From Arthrinium phaeospermum (taxonomy: Eukaryota; Ascomycota; Sordariomycetes; Amphisphaeriales; Apiosporaceae), in the NCBI GenBank assembly GCA_006503535.1, contig QYRS01000005.1, positions 1,674,001 through 1,738,000 on the forward strand: a stretch of DNA of 64,000 bases, in the 5' to 3' direction. Position numbers and translations under genes: made by a program. Of the stretch, positions 11,307 to 23,357 are shown piece by piece. Numbering within the stretch: position 1 is the stretch's first letter; every line of letters begins with the position of its first letter. The notes beneath the pieces were generated by a model. That model saw nothing but the letters and a program-made list of their open reading frames with translations, searched no databases and was not told where the DNA came from.

Positions 11307-12944
11307 TCACTCCTTCGATGGTAGACACCAGGCGTGCAGGTGCCGCCCGGTGAAGTAGGGCACCAAGCAGTCGCGCCACGCCAGATCGTTGGCCGTGGTG
11401 CGGTCGAGCCGGAGGTCGAACGTCCGGAGCATGGTCGACAGCAGGATGTACATCTCGCACCAGGCGAGGTTCGACCCGGGGCAGCTGCGCGGCCCGCGGC
11501 TGAAGGCGACGAACCACTGGTCGAGGCTTCCCTCCGTCTTCTTCTCGTCGCTAGCAGCCGACTGCGACTGCGACTGCGGCTGCAGCCACCGGTCCGGGTC
11601 GAAGTGCTCCGGGTTCGCGAACAGCGCCCCGTTGTGGTGCACGTGGTAGATGGACATGCCGACGGTGGCGCCCGCGGGCACGGCCCGGCCGTCGATGACG
11701 GCGCCTTCGGCGGGGGTCACGCGGAATAGCGGCGAGGCGATGCCCGGGGCCATGCGCAGGGACTCCTTGATGGTGGCGGTGAGTAAAGGTAAGGTCTCGA
11801 GGACCTCGAGGCGCGGCGCGGCGGCGGAGGCGGAGGCGTCCGGCCACACGGTTCGGAGCTCGGCGAGGAGGCGCTCGTGCAGGACCGGGTTGCTCAGGAT
11901 GTGGAACAGGCCGAACATGGTCGGGTCGGCGACGGTATGGGTCGCCTCGAACATGAGCGTGTTGGCCTCGTCGAAGAGGACGGCCTCGGCGGCCGCCGCG
12001 TTGGCGTTCTGGGCCTCGGGGTCGAGGAGGCGGTGGTAGACGGTCGGGTGCGGCTTGGCCTTGAGGATCTCGGGGTGCGTGATGACGTTGGCGACCTGCT
12101 GCCGCAGCATGCGCTGCGTCCGGGGCAGGCCGACGAGGTCCGGGTAGAGGGTGCCGATGAGCCAGGGCGGCAGGTGCAGCGCCACCTTGCGCAGCAGCGG
12201 GAAGTGCTTCATGACGGCGAAGCCCGGCAGCGCGGCGTCCATGGCCACCAGCAGCGGGGCCCGGAACTCGGGCACGTCGAGGGCGTCGAGCGTGGTGCCG
12301 AAGCAGAAGTCGGTGGCGGCGTCGAGCGCCATGCACCGGAACGCCATGAGCAGGTCCGAGGATTTGCCCTCTTCGTTACGCTGCTTCAGGACTTGGACAA
12401 GGTGGTCCACCTAGAAATGAGACTGTGTCAGCAAGTACGCTCCTGTGGGAATGGTATGGAAGAAAGAGGAATAAGCACGAACCTTTCGTCGCACCAAGCC
12501 CTGGAGATTCAGGACGGCTCGGCGGGAAAAGAGGGACTTGAGGACGGCCTTCCTCTGCTTGGCCTCCTCGTAGGGGATCAGGCTGACCATGGAATGGTCC
12601 GCGCCCACGGACTCGTACTGGACCCGGTCCTTGTCCCAGCGCGCCGACGGGTTGTAGATGTCGTGGTAGGCCGCGGCGGAGGAGAAGTGCAGCTCGTTGG
12701 GCCGTATCCGCACCACGTCGCCATACTGCTGGTGCAACTTCTGGAGGAGATGCGCCGGCGACTCCTGCCGGAACACCTCCATGTACAGCTTCCACCCGTT
12801 GCTGGCCCGGGCCGCCAGCGGGCCGGGAAACCTCCTCAGCGGGTGGAAGTGGACATTGTACAGGGCCGTGAGCAGCCCGTAGACGACCCAGCCGACGAGG
12901 CACAGCTCGAGCAGGGCGGTGATGTCGACCAACCCCGATAGCAT
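11307..12944 (-). CDS. Cytochrome P450 monooxygenase (microsomal, class II)
   Basis: Exon 1 (12483-12944, 154 codons) and exon 2 (11307-12410) are joined across a 72-nt phase-0 intron with donor GTTCGT and acceptor CTAG. The product is about 521 aa. There is an N-terminal membrane anchor near residues 9-28, then the basic-Pro hinge HPLRRFPGP. The I-helix motif is FEATHTVADPT, where the usual acidic-Thr pair is altered. The K-helix carries KESLR (ExxR), the PERF-like motif is DPDRW, and the haem loop is FSRGPRSCPG with Cys at about residue 464. P450s of this type take electrons from CPR at the ER and hydroxylate small lipophilic substrates. The overall look is of the trichodiene-oxygenase-like fungal clans, but I cannot assign a CYP family. 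There is no terpene synthase, PKS or NRPS nearby, so a biosynthetic role is not supported. Confidence 0.93.
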
Positions 12945-13985
12945 ACTTGCGGTGGTAGACCCGGACTCGCTCTCGGGTCAGGGATACGAAGTAAGAAAGG
13001 GATACTCTAGTTGAGATGACGATAATTAGAAGGAAGAAACGTGGACGCTAGTAGAGTTGAAGGGATGCTTAACACGAGACCAAGGCAGCCAGGCCACGAA
13101 GGAGCCGTCGAACCGTATATATAGATCCCATACTCGTCGGTACCATGGCCGAGTATGGAAACACAATAACAGGCAGATGTTCTCCCTGCGCCCCCGTAAG
13201 ACTTATACGTCGTTGGTCACCTGGGAATACTTAGGGATCGAGCCACCACAGCCCTACGCGCAGCTGCGCTCCTCCACTCCCACTCCCCCGGCCCGGGCAT
13301 ATACCCAATCCGCGTAGCCCATTTGCGGGGAGGAGGGGTGGGCATCGGGTTGGGGCTTGGCCATCTTCCAAGATCAGTTAGACAAGCAATTGAATCCTTC
13401 TGATGCAGGTGTCATCACGCAAGTATACGGATACCCGCCCCTCGTTTGCAGGCTTCCATGTACGATGTTGGTGCACAGTATGTGATAATTGTTCGTGGGA
13501 AATAACCGTATGTAGTAAAATCTCGGCCTAGCTAGAGAAGTCAGCTAGCTAGCCGTTCCAGTCATGCATCCAGATTTACATCCTTACTTATTGGTAGCTT
13601 GTCCAGTGTAACGGCAAAGACGCCACAATAGCCCTCCAATATCAATACTACTCTCCTGGGCCTGCGCAAACACCCAGCTCCCATTTTCAGGTCCAAAGTA
13701 TATACGGGCGAAGAAAAACGAGAGATGTTCACAGTGCGATCTACGGTTTGCTGCGTCCTCTTGGCTCGGGGCTTGTCTGTATGTCCAGGTACGCAAATAG
13801 CCCTGACAGACCCCCCTTCCGTAAGCACTAGAAGACAATTCAGAAACAGCACTTTTAATATGGCAACCTAAAATCTTCCTCATCTTCATCATCATGGCTC
13901 TATAATCTCATGCTATGACTTTGTTTAGCAGTTTTTGGTTTTGGTTTGATTTGCTCAGCAAATTCCAGAAACGACTCCAACATAC

Positions 13986-14000
13986 GAGAGAGAGAGAGAG
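13986..14000. repeat. (GA)n dinucleotide microsatellite
   Basis: About seven and a half GA units lie in noncoding DNA. Confidence 0.85.
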
Positions 14001-14700
14001 GGCACCGCCTGATTCTGTATTTGGAATCTCCCCCCGGGACCTGGAACCTTACTGGTCCATTGTCGCGATGTGTCAGACGCGCGAATGACTAGATTGGACC
14101 TGGACCTGGACCTGACTGTATCGATCGACCAACCAGACCACATGGCTCGTCAGCTCTCCATCACTCACACACTCTCTCTCCATGGGCGACAAAAACGTGG
14201 GTTATTTTGGCACACCTCTCCGTCTAAATGCAGTTGGTCACTCCCCATGACGCATGCAATCAGAAATAATCGGTGGCTGCAGATACGCATCGGTCGTCGT
14301 CGTCGGAGCCCCCGAAGCGATTCATTGGACCACCCAAAAAAGAAAAGTACCAGCACCCATCCATCCGTCTATCACCAACTTGTTTGCATTCACAGCTGCT
14401 TTGACCGGAGGTAGGAGAGAGGGCCAAGGGGCCAAGCTTGGCACGTACCCATCGTACCCGGGAGAGTAGAAAGCCGGAGAGAGAGTCGCGACTTCAGCCC
14501 GCCTCATAGGGTACCAGCTGGACGGCTCGCGAATCAAAGTCCGCCCTACGGCTGACAAGGGGGAGTGGGTTTCTGTGGCGGTTGTGAGCAAACACGTTTT
14601 TTCCCTTTCTCTTTCTCCGTAACCAGGGAGTCTCTGTGTCACCCCATCTACGTATTTAAATGAATTTGCATCGATTCTCCCGCGCCTGCGCAGCAAGTAA

Positions 14701-14724
14701 GGCTGGCTGGCTGGCTGGCTGGCT
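14701..14724. repeat. (GGCT)6 tetranucleotide microsatellite
   Basis: Six perfect GGCT units lie in noncoding DNA. Confidence 0.9.
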
Positions 14725-16692
14725 CCAGGTCAGGTCCTTCAGCAATAATAAATAGGTGCCGTCGTGCAACGCACCCCCGGTTCGAGAAAAAAGCCCCGGC
14801 GTAGGGGGGAGGTGCAGCAGCCACCCACCCACCCCCTGTAACTGAAGAGGGTGGCTTGCCTTCCTCCCCTGCCAATGAAGATCGTGGAAAGCATGGCTTT
14901 TCCGCAGCCTTGGGGGCCGATCCCACGTTTTTTCCTCCCCTCGATCAGCCAAACCCACCCACTACTGCTCGTTGCAACCACCAATACAGTCTGATGGGCG
15001 GATTGAAGCTGAGCGCGGGAGGAAAAAGAAAAGAGGCTAACGTCCTGTACGGCTAAACTTGGAACAATCAGGGGGGCACATGAGCTCGTAATTCGGGTCC
15101 GCGAGAGATGGAAATAGGGGAGAACACAAACACAAAGAGGGAGGGCCGCCAATGAGCCTCAGCTGATTTTCGACGAGGCACTGCAAACTGGACGGATGGC
15201 ACCAGCCAGGCTGTGTGTGATGGGAAAAGAGAGCGTTAAAGAACCCCCCCCAATAAGTTGCGATATCTCCTCCTCCTCTTTCCGGCGCGCATGTATGTGT
15301 GTCGAATACGAGTGCAAGCCCGAGCGGCTCGGCTACATGGCCAATACCAACTCTCTCTAGCACATGTTGTTGGTGATGAGAGAGAGCGTCGCCTGCAATT
15401 CCCAGAAGCGCAGGCAGCGGTCCCCCCTTGACCGGCCCAACCCGTTGCCGCCCGCCCAACGAAAACAATCACAATACCTAGGTTACTGTACCCCAGGGGC
15501 CGATCCCCGGGTAGGGCTGGGGTAGCACCAATGAGACCAAAAGCAACGGGGGCCTCTGTGGTTGGTCGATAATCGCGACCGAAGAGATATGACGTTACAA
15601 AGACAATAAAATACCGTACCTAACCTACCACCCCGTGATCATGGATTACTCCTGCACGATCAGCTGATCGCGATCTTACACAGCCCCCCGAAAACGTGAA
15701 CAGAAAAGACCCCCGGTACTTCTGCACGCAGGTCCCGGCGAAAACGCCGAACGAGGCGCCGGAAAGCACTTTATCCAACACCCATATCCCAACACGAAGT
15801 CGTTCGATCACCTCCTCCCGTCTTTTAAGACAACTACCATCCGCAATCTCTCTAGGCATTTCGCGACGATGCGTAGTGATTTGGCCTATAAGGCTCACTC
15901 GCCCTGAACATGCACATGCACATGCACCAAGCCCCGTACCAAGTTGCAGGTTCGTGCCCCTGAAAGACCACATCAGCTGCAAGGGGATGGATGACGGACG
16001 CTGCTAGGCTTTGCAGCATCTATCTATGCAATATCGATCGGACCAAGCTGCAGCTGTTGTCTAATACGATATCCCCTTGATGGCGTCAGCGCTGCTTTTG
16101 GTATATTAATTTATCTGTATGAAGAACGACAGGCCATGCATACTATCGGATCAGTTGGCATGCGCTACGTCCAGAAGAACAAACACTCTGGTACTAAATG
16201 ATCCCTGATCCGGTGGGAGCAGCGTTTTCGCCGTTGACGGAATACAGAACCGTCGCATGATGCTACGCACCAAGACATGTTAATTATCCAGCAGTCTATG
16301 GAAAACAGACGGCAGGCCGTCAACGTCTTGAGAGACCAGAGCGGAAGCATGTCGAAGCAAGATCGTGCATGAATTTATTAGAAGACGAAACGCCTAATTT
16401 CTTTAATTACAGAATCCGATCCTTTCTCGTACCGAATTCAAGCTTTCCTTGTTTTGATTTCTTGGTATGACTTGGCCAGTCGGGTAATAGGTGCTGGCGG
16501 GCGGGCTTCAACAGTTCTCGCTGCTGTTCTGGGTATCGAGGAGCAAGGTGCTCGAGTTTGCCCGATCTCCTTCGCCGAGCGCATGTGATGCGGCCTCTCT
16601 CCCACGCCCCGGCGTTATCCAGCCAAAAGGTGCGCGGGAGACAAATTGGTGCCTAAGAGCTCTCTTGAGTGTGGTGTTGTTCAAGTCTTGGC

Positions 16693-17055
16693 TCAACGTA
16701 GTACTGGGGTCGTGAATGTTTTGGGCTGCCGGCGTCCCTTCTTCCCTGTTTCGCTAAGCCGCTTGTCGAGAAATTGGGTCCGAAGCCTCCGAATCTCCTC
16801 CGGGTCGGCCTCAGGGGTACCGGCGGGCCTGCTACCCGTGCCGGTGCCGCTCGCATCCGTACTAGGAGCCGCCGTAGATGATTTGGGCTCCCAGACAGTG
16901 AAAGGGTATGGCGTCTCTTGCGTGTCCTTCGCGGCCGAATCCTGCGTACTGTCGGCTGCACGGCTTTCCGCGGCCAGGGAGGTCGGGGCGCACGGTTCTG
17001 TCGCCCTCGTGCTCGGAAGCAGAGTCTGAAAGAAGGCAGAGATCATACCAGCCAT
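16693..17055 (-). CDS. Small hypothetical protein with basic C-terminus
   Basis: This single-exon frame of 120 codons starts at ATG 17055 in a CAAAAATGGC context, which is a good fungal start. The product opens with a short amphipathic or hydrophobic segment (MISAFFQTLL). A Ser/Thr/Ala/Asp-rich disordered middle follows. It ends with a charged block, PEEIRRLRTQFLDKRL, then a Lys/Arg-rich tail. The composition resembles real disordered fungal proteins rather than an antisense shadow, and the overlapping plus-strand frame looks less natural. I do not recognise it. It lies about 730 bp from the zinc-cluster gene's stop, in the same direction. Alternatives are a chance ORF or the first exon of a longer spliced gene. 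Confidence 0.45.
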   Translation of the reverse strand: MAGMISAFFQTLLPSTRATEPCAPTSLAAESRAADSTQDSAAKDTQETPYPFTVWEPKSSTAAPSTDASGTGTGSRPAGTPEADPEEIRRLRTQFLDKRLSETGKKGRRQPKTFTTPVLR

Positions 17056-17789
17056 TTTTGGTGATTTTAAACTATCAACCTGGCAATTTGGTGAGGTCCC
17101 AGTTGGATTGTATATGTCGAACGTTGCAACTATCGTTGGCGGCCAGGCAAATAGATACGAGCTGCGAGTGCGAGAAAAAAGGCCGGGACAACGCTAAATC
17201 TTCTTCGACTGAAAGATATTTGGAGCAGTAGCGTAAAATGAATGAATAGTCCAGTCGAACCGACCGAGCGACTGCTGTTGACTGATATGTGAATGTCGGG
17301 TTGGGCGGCGCAGTGGACCAGAAGCGAAATTGCAGCAGCGCGGCCCCCACCACAACGTCCGTCGCGTTCTAGGCAGACATGTCTGCCTGGCAATGGTACG
17401 AGCCGAGCATGTCCATCTAATGAAATGGACTATGCAGTGGAACAAACACCACTAAGCGAGCCGCGGTCCCGAGAACACTGCCGCAGTTATACTGCAATCA
17501 TTTTTTTTCAATCGAGTGATCTTGCTGGCCATATCTTGATAGTAGGGGACCAGCGTATCATTCCTCCGGGGCGGATGATTATCTGAGTAATGTTCCCAAA
17601 TATAGCCGGATTGATCGTCTGGGCAACACTTCGCAAGTTAGATAGAAGCATAAATAGAGCTCCATGGGGGCTTTGTTGCTTAGGCTGATAGATGCAGAGC
17701 AACAACTTTGCTGACTCCAGAAGCGCGCGGAAGCCCTGCCTGCCTTATCCAATGTGGACATGATCGCAGAGTGAATATAATCTCGGACT
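17056..17789. other. Intergenic, no gene seen
   Basis: This is the upstream region of the small ORF and the 3' flank of the zinc-cluster factor. A protein-like fragment continues in another frame just past the factor's stop (about 17700-17790), but no splice joins it convincingly. Confidence 0.4.
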
Positions 17790-19463
17790 TCAGTCGACTT
17801 GAGGTATAGGTAGATCCACCAGCATCGCCGGGTCTGGTGTGGCCACGGCCCTCTCCACGAAGGCCAGTAGTACTTGTGCAGTATCGTCATCGGACGAGTT
17901 CGCCTCTCCGTTGGGAGACGGGTCGATTGAGTTGAACATCCGCGTAAGCACCTCAATGTGCGACAGAACTTGCTCGCTGCCCCGATTGGGATCACTTGTG
18001 CCTTCTTCATCCAGGTCGGCCCCCCAAATTTCAGGCGGAATAGTGTCACCCTCATGCAAGGCGACCATGACTGGCCACTGCAGCCGAGGCCACCACTCCT
18101 CGTCGTCAGGGTCAAAGAATGAGACAATGCCCATGACTTCGCGACGGGCGACACCTTTCAACCACCACACCCCGGTGTCCAGAACTTTTAGCAGTCCAAA
18201 GAAAGTGGCCAGAATGACCAGCGCGCGAGGTCGCTTCGCCTGCAGAAGTTCGACATAACGCTTGGAAACAGTGGCAAGAAACACCATGGGCGCTCCGGTG
18301 CGCGGCACTTTGTGAGCCCAGTTGAGGACTGCAACCGCGTGTTGGTAGGCTTGCCGGGTGAGCGTGCGCGAGGCCGCGTCGGGCTCGGAAGTCTCGAGCT
18401 CTTGGTCGAGCCCGTCCAGGAGGTGGCCAAAGAAAGTGGACTTGGTTGCACTGAGATTGAGGTTCAGGGAGGGCTGAGATTGGATGATTGGTATTACGAT
18501 CCCGCTGGTCCGCAACCACTGCCAGCTCGTGGCCACAATCGTCTTGACACCTTGAAAGGCATGGAACCACGATATAGGCAAGACGTAGCCGTCGCTTCGT
18601 TCGCGCACGTCGCCGCCATCGTCCCGAGTGAATATGCGCGAAGCCGTGGACTGAAATGCAATCAGGGCTGCGGTCAAGAACAACGCTTCGGCATTCGACT
18701 GGTTGATGCCTTTGCTCAGCGCGGCACTGTACTCGGAGAGACTCGCGGCCATATACGAGTGACTCGCACGGATGAGCTCCCGGTCGTTGGGCGACTTGAG
18801 GCGGAGGTGCAGGGCGGACACGGCAAGGAGACCATCCGCGAGGAAGCTGGCACCCGAGAAGGCCAAGTGCGGGACCGTATCCCTCCAAACCGCCTCGATG
18901 TCAGGATTCTGGAGTGACAGTGTTTTTGATGTGATGGTGGTATAGTTATGCAGGAGCCTCAACTCCATCATGCGGTTGTTCTGCGAGGCTTGACTGAGCG
19001 GCGGGGGATCTGGGTTTCGGTATAGGGCCATCGGTCTAGGGTGCAACATCGGACTCGTATGGCGTGAGGAGGTAGGTATGGATATTGGTATGTCGGGAAA
19101 GCTAGGTGATGTAGCGGCCGTGAAGATGGGCGAAGCCGTTCCTAGAGAAGAAAGAACGGGAGAAAGCCCCGCGGACGGATCAGGGGAAGCAGCCGAGGTC
19201 GCAGGTGTGTCGGGCACCACCAGAGACTCTGCAATGTCTGGGTTTTCAAAGTCGCAAAGGACGCCATGCTTGAGGCAGTTACCGCAGCGCGGGTGTATTT
19301 CATCGCACTATCGGAGGCACGGTTAGCAAGATAACAGAAAAGAGAGCATGATGGTGGTTCCAGGGTGGCGCTGGAAGGCCCAGGTTGAACGTGCTTTTAT
19401 CTTGCGACTCTTACAACGGCGGCATCCTCTCCTCGACTTCTTGTGGGATCTTCGTGGCGGCAT
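17790..19463 (-). CDS. Zn(II)2Cys6 transcription factor
   Basis: Exon 1 (19395-19463, 23 codons) and exon 2 (17790-19307) give a protein of about 528 aa. The binuclear zinc cluster is C14-x2-C17-x6-C24-x6-C31-x2-C34-x6-C41, preceded by a basic stretch. It is rebuilt only if the 87-nt intron starts at GCACGT, a GC donor, and ends at GATAG; the branch point GCTAAC is present. After a Ser/Pro/Thr-rich linker, residues about 130-480 form the helical fungal-specific region, with the SALHL, AALIAFQS, SWFHAFQGVK and LVILATFFGLL segments. This is the layout of sterol- or metabolism-regulating fungal factors of the Upc2-like group, but the target genes are unknown. Such proteins bind CGG-type sites as dimers or monomers. 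The gene stands alone, downstream of no obvious cluster. Confidence 0.88.
19308..19394 (-). other. Probable GC-AG intron inside the zinc-cluster exon junction
   Basis: Only a donor at GC (AAA followed by GCACGT) joins KSRKIK to CDEIHPRC in phase 0. The nearby GT sites put a stop directly after the junction. The acceptor is GATAG and the branch point is GCTAAC about 18 nt upstream. Confidence 0.7.
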
Positions 19464-20814
19464 TATATGACGTTGTTTTTGTCTTCCTTTGCCGGATTGT
19501 TGCTTGTCTCTCCTACCGGTTCCGTATCGAAAGATGATTTGCGATCCATTCAAAGGCGGGCCATCTGAGGCGTAGGGTATAACAACAGGGATTGGGGCGA
19601 AGCGGGTATGCCCATGTCAACGCAGTACCTAGTGGTCAACGTCCCTTCAACGTTCGGTCGTTCGTCCAGCTCAGCCAGACCCTAGTATGCAACAGTATTC
19701 GGCTTGTTGTACGGAAAGTACATGTCGCAGTGTAGCATGGCGCGAATACTTCAGAAATGGTTCGAGGGACAAGGTGGTAAGGAAGTAAGTAGGTGGAGGA
19801 AGAAGTGCAAGTGGTGCAGTAGTAGTCTCTCCTTCACCGTTCACGCGATTCTGGAATGAACCCAATCACGGGCAAGCTAATTCGCAAAGGTACCCTGATT
19901 GACGTGCGATCCCCATCAATCAATCAATCAATCAATCCATCAACCATTGCTGGACTGCACTAAATCAATGACCGCCGAACGGGCGCTGCCTGTGGCTGAG
20001 CGGCCGTCAAGACATTCCAGTAACTCTGAACCCAGGTGGACGTTCGCCCCGTTCCACGTCCCATGTTAGGGACTTCGGACGCTAGAAACGACCCCGACGC
20101 GTGGATGCTCGGAGGCTAGGCCGCATTGGCTGTATCAGAGTGGGGTAGGTTCGTCTTCGGGTTCGATGTTCGATCTGCTGCAGAATGATGTGCCTGTCGA
20201 ATAGTATTCGATGCGTGCCTGAAGCTATCACTAAAACTAGAGTGCTTATTTGATTGGGAGCACGTTGGGGATCTCAGATCTACCTACCTGCCAGTTAGCC
20301 ATCGGCGGGCTGTTGGTTGTTTCCCAGCAGTAGCAGCTACCTGGACTAACTAAGTCTGTAAGCAAGTAAGGCAGCGGTGCAACAGCCGGCCTGTTAAATC
20401 GCACAGGCCGTCGACCCCGCCGTTTGTGTGCAGGTGTGGTTCTACAGGGCATTATTCGTTCAATTGATTTGCGGGCGTACTGAGTTGGTACAACTTATGT
20501 ACTTCGTACGGGCTCCTCTTTACTTGTGATATTCGTCTGGTATCAGACTTTCAGTGCACAACACCCTCAGCCTGTCACGGCGGTAAAGTCAAACACACAG
20601 CCAAGGATCCGAGCATAATGTCTCGGAAGGAACCCCCTAGCATATTCCTCCCATGATCCGTCTCATTCTCTCGGAAACTCGTATTGCACTCCAGGGATGC
20701 AATAGGGGATAGCTCCGTGGTATTGTACGGTCTTATTGCTAGTTCAATACCTATGGAAAGATATCTATCCAAGATATTAGGCATGCATCCTACTTCGCCC
20801 CGACGCGCATGCAT
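19464..20814. other. Intergenic with an ATCA microsatellite
   Basis: This is the promoter of the zinc-cluster factor and the 3' flank of the Moco sulfurase. An (ATCA)n tract lies at 19915-19937. No gene could be supported. Confidence 0.5.
19915..19937. repeat. (ATCA)n tetranucleotide microsatellite
   Basis: More than five perfect ATCA units lie upstream of the zinc-cluster gene. Confidence 0.9.
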
Positions 20815-23357
20815 TCAGCAATCAGCCGATACTCTATCGCCAACCCTTATCATTGGGGCCGAGGCCTTAAGAGCCCCAGCTTCTTCCAAATTGCCAGGAG
20901 CTGCGTAGCACATGTGTGTGCCGAAGAAGACTTTGCCGTTGAATCTTCTAGTTTTGCTAAGCGTCGCGAACGGTTCTTCGCTCTTGGCTGCGGTATCTTG
21001 GTGGATGCAAACCATGTGGCATCTGCGGCAGGACCCCAACATTTGGAACCGATGATTACCTATTGTCAAAGCAGACCAGTGATCTTCTGTGTACGCAAGC
21101 AAGTCATCTTCCCGACCAGAAGAGTCTAGAACTATGTTGGCTCGAAAGACATCTGCAGAGACCGACTTGCCACCCCATTTCCTTATCTCCATGTTTAACA
21201 CTCTGAGGCTGGCTGTATTGATGGCAAGGAGCGGGCTTTCGTTGGAGAGTAGCATCCGTCGTTGGTCAACCTCTGAATCAGAATCAGGCGGTGTATTGAT
21301 CTCCGTTGGGAAGGCCCCGGGCACTCTCCGTCTCGATTTGTGGTATCCTGCTTGGTGTTGCTGAAGCTGTGCTTTGACATGGCGCATGCTCTGGCCCTGG
21401 CCGCCAGAGGGGAATCGAGCCAGAAGACACGGCACCCCCAGGATTTCAGAGAAAAAGTTGTTGATTGTGGCGGACGTGTACGTATGAGCAACGATCTCTT
21501 CGCCACACACTCGCGATGTGCGCCATTTTGTGGTGTCGCAAGAGTCGAAATAGGCTGGGTCCGACGACAAGGGTACTGTGATCTTTGAAGGGAGGTGTTT
21601 TGGTGTTTCGCCAATATAAGATACCTCTAGAACTCCCTTGTCGAAGTCGATGTATGGCCGTAAGAGAGCCATGCGTGGATAGCGCTTTTGGCTCAAGGCT
21701 TGGCTAGTGCCGAGGTGAAGTAGGCACCATTCTCGATCCCACGCCAGGCCTTCTGGCTTGACCTCCCATGGCTGCCCTTCTGGAATATGGAAGCCACCGC
21801 AGCTCTTTATAGGAAATACTGTAATGCTGGCCACCACGAGGTCTGGTACCGACGTTGACCTCGTCTCGTCCCTGGGCTGGCTGAAGGCTGACCCGTCCGA
21901 GGATTGATAGAACTCGTGAACGAAGGCCACGAATCTGTCCACGTCTGATATGGTACTCATGGCCCCGAAGCTAACACGAATGGTACCGGTAGGTTTTCCT
22001 TCCAAGATATCATTGTCATCCCCGCACCGGAATCCGGACGAAAAATTCCTCTTCATCTCCCATGGCATGAGATCCAAGGCCGCTGCGACACCTCCAGGAT
22101 TGCAGAGCCCACCCGTTCGTATATGGAACCCTTTGAGAACTGCCGTTTTCTCAAATTCAGTCAAGCTAATCCAGGCACCAACTTCATCTTGGAGATTGAA
22201 AGTCACGACGGGCCCAGCAACCACTGACCCATCAAGGTGCTTAACTGCCGGGGAGTAGATTTTGCACACACGTCGCCCGTTGCTATGTCGCATGCGATCC
22301 AGCTTGTTTTGCAATCGCTGTGCAAGGTACGATGTGTGCAGTGAAATGTCAGCCATAGTACCAAAAAGACGGCGATGGACTGCCAGGGCAATTCCCAACG
22401 CCACTATGTTGTGGATAGGCAACGTGCCATCCTCGAGAGCTTCATGTAAACTTTGGCTTTTAGGGGCGTGCCACTGTTCCCCCACACAGACGACCATGTC
22501 AACTGTGCCGCCGCCAAAGTATTTTCGATGTTGGAAAACAGGCATTGCATCCTTGCGAATTACCAATGCCCCCAAATCCGGAAAGCCAAATATTTTATTG
22601 AAACTCATGACTGTAAAGTCAGGGGCGCTCTCTGAGTCTCCTAGATCAAGGGGCGAGGTTGCCACGTAGGCGGCGGCGTCCAGTAATGTAAAAATGCCAA
22701 GTGGAATGTCCTTCCGACGTCGTAGTTTATGAGACCAATCGAGTGGAAGCCGTGTCCCATCCATGTTGGACTGTGCCGGGTAGCCAAACAGTAAAGGGGT
22801 TCCAGCAGATGTCATCTCATCTGGAAGAGGGGCGCCATCGACCCAGTTCTGCACCGTTGCGGTATCGATGCAGGTGCTGGCTTTGGATTCTTGTCGAACT
22901 CCTACCAAGCTGGTATGACAAGCTTGGTGGTACATGAAGAAAAAGCCAGCAGGCGCGGATCGCAGAGCATCTGCGACAAGTTTGATTCCTGCGGTGGCGT
23001 TTGCAACAAAGACGACGTCGAACTCTGTTGGGTCTGCATTGAGCAATTGCAAAACCTGGACCCGAACATCGTCGATACGAGCCATGGACAGCTGCGATGA
23101 GCCACTGGCAGAGTGCGGGTTCCCGAAGAGGTTCGCGGTCATATCCGCGGCAAACTCGTCAACGAGAGATTTCGCATACAAGGTTGTCCCAGCATGGTCA
23201 AGATATGTATTACTATCTGTGGCGGTATGTTAGCTTGGTATTTGTAAGACAGCACGAGGACACAATACACACCTTTCAACATTGGGTATTCCATTTCTCG
23301 AAGCGCTTCGATGCGGCCATCATAGGCCAAACCGTCATAGTCCGCCATCCTTGTCAT
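20815..23357 (-). CDS. hxB: Molybdenum cofactor sulfurase (HxB/ABA3/MOCOS type)
   Basis: Exon 1 (23273-23357) and exon 2 (20815-23216) flank a 56-nt intron (donor GTGTGT, acceptor ACAG), giving about 828 aa, the usual size. The junction recreates the hallmark SNTYLDHAGTTLY. The N-terminal half is a class V aminotransferase/NifS-like fold. It has GNPHSAS, a PLP lysine in SFNKIFGFP (about K236) and the persulfide cysteine in GGLCNPGG (about C400). The C-terminal half has the beta-barrel and MOSC domains, including SITVFPIKSC and GSCRRCHMVC. The enzyme moves sulfur from L-cysteine onto the Moco of xanthine dehydrogenase and aldehyde oxidase and so activates purine catabolism. An ATG nine bases downstream (23348) is an alternative start. 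The gene is divergent from cdc6. Confidence 0.96.

Larger units (their letters stand above)
12945..16692. other. Long noncoding stretch with microsatellites
   Basis: This is 3.7 kb with no supported gene on either strand. It holds a (GA)n tract at 13986-14000 and a (GGCT)6 tract at 14701-14724. Open frames are under 145 codons and have low-complexity or Cys/His/Arg-rich products. It could host noncoding transcripts, but the sequence alone cannot show this. Confidence 0.5.

Noticed and set aside
11877..12941. 354-codon plus-strand frame opposite the P450
   Set aside because: It is antisense to clearly coding P450 exons, and its Gly/Val/Arg-rich product comes from GC-rich third positions.
8852..13000. 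Aldolase, P450 and nearby zinc-cluster factor as a biosynthetic cluster
   Set aside because: The genes are separated by 1.3-5 kb, and there is no backbone enzyme or transporter; ordinary scattered genes explain it better.
17579..17792. Protein-like continuation (EVRDYIHSAIMSTLDKAG) just past the zinc-cluster factor's stop
   Set aside because: It is in another frame and overlaps the stop. No intron of workable size joins the two, so I kept the TGA at 17790 and do not claim a frameshift.
20155..20180. GGTTCGATGTTCGATC resembling a tRNA T-arm
   Set aside because: No matching A box, acceptor stem or cloverleaf could be built around it.
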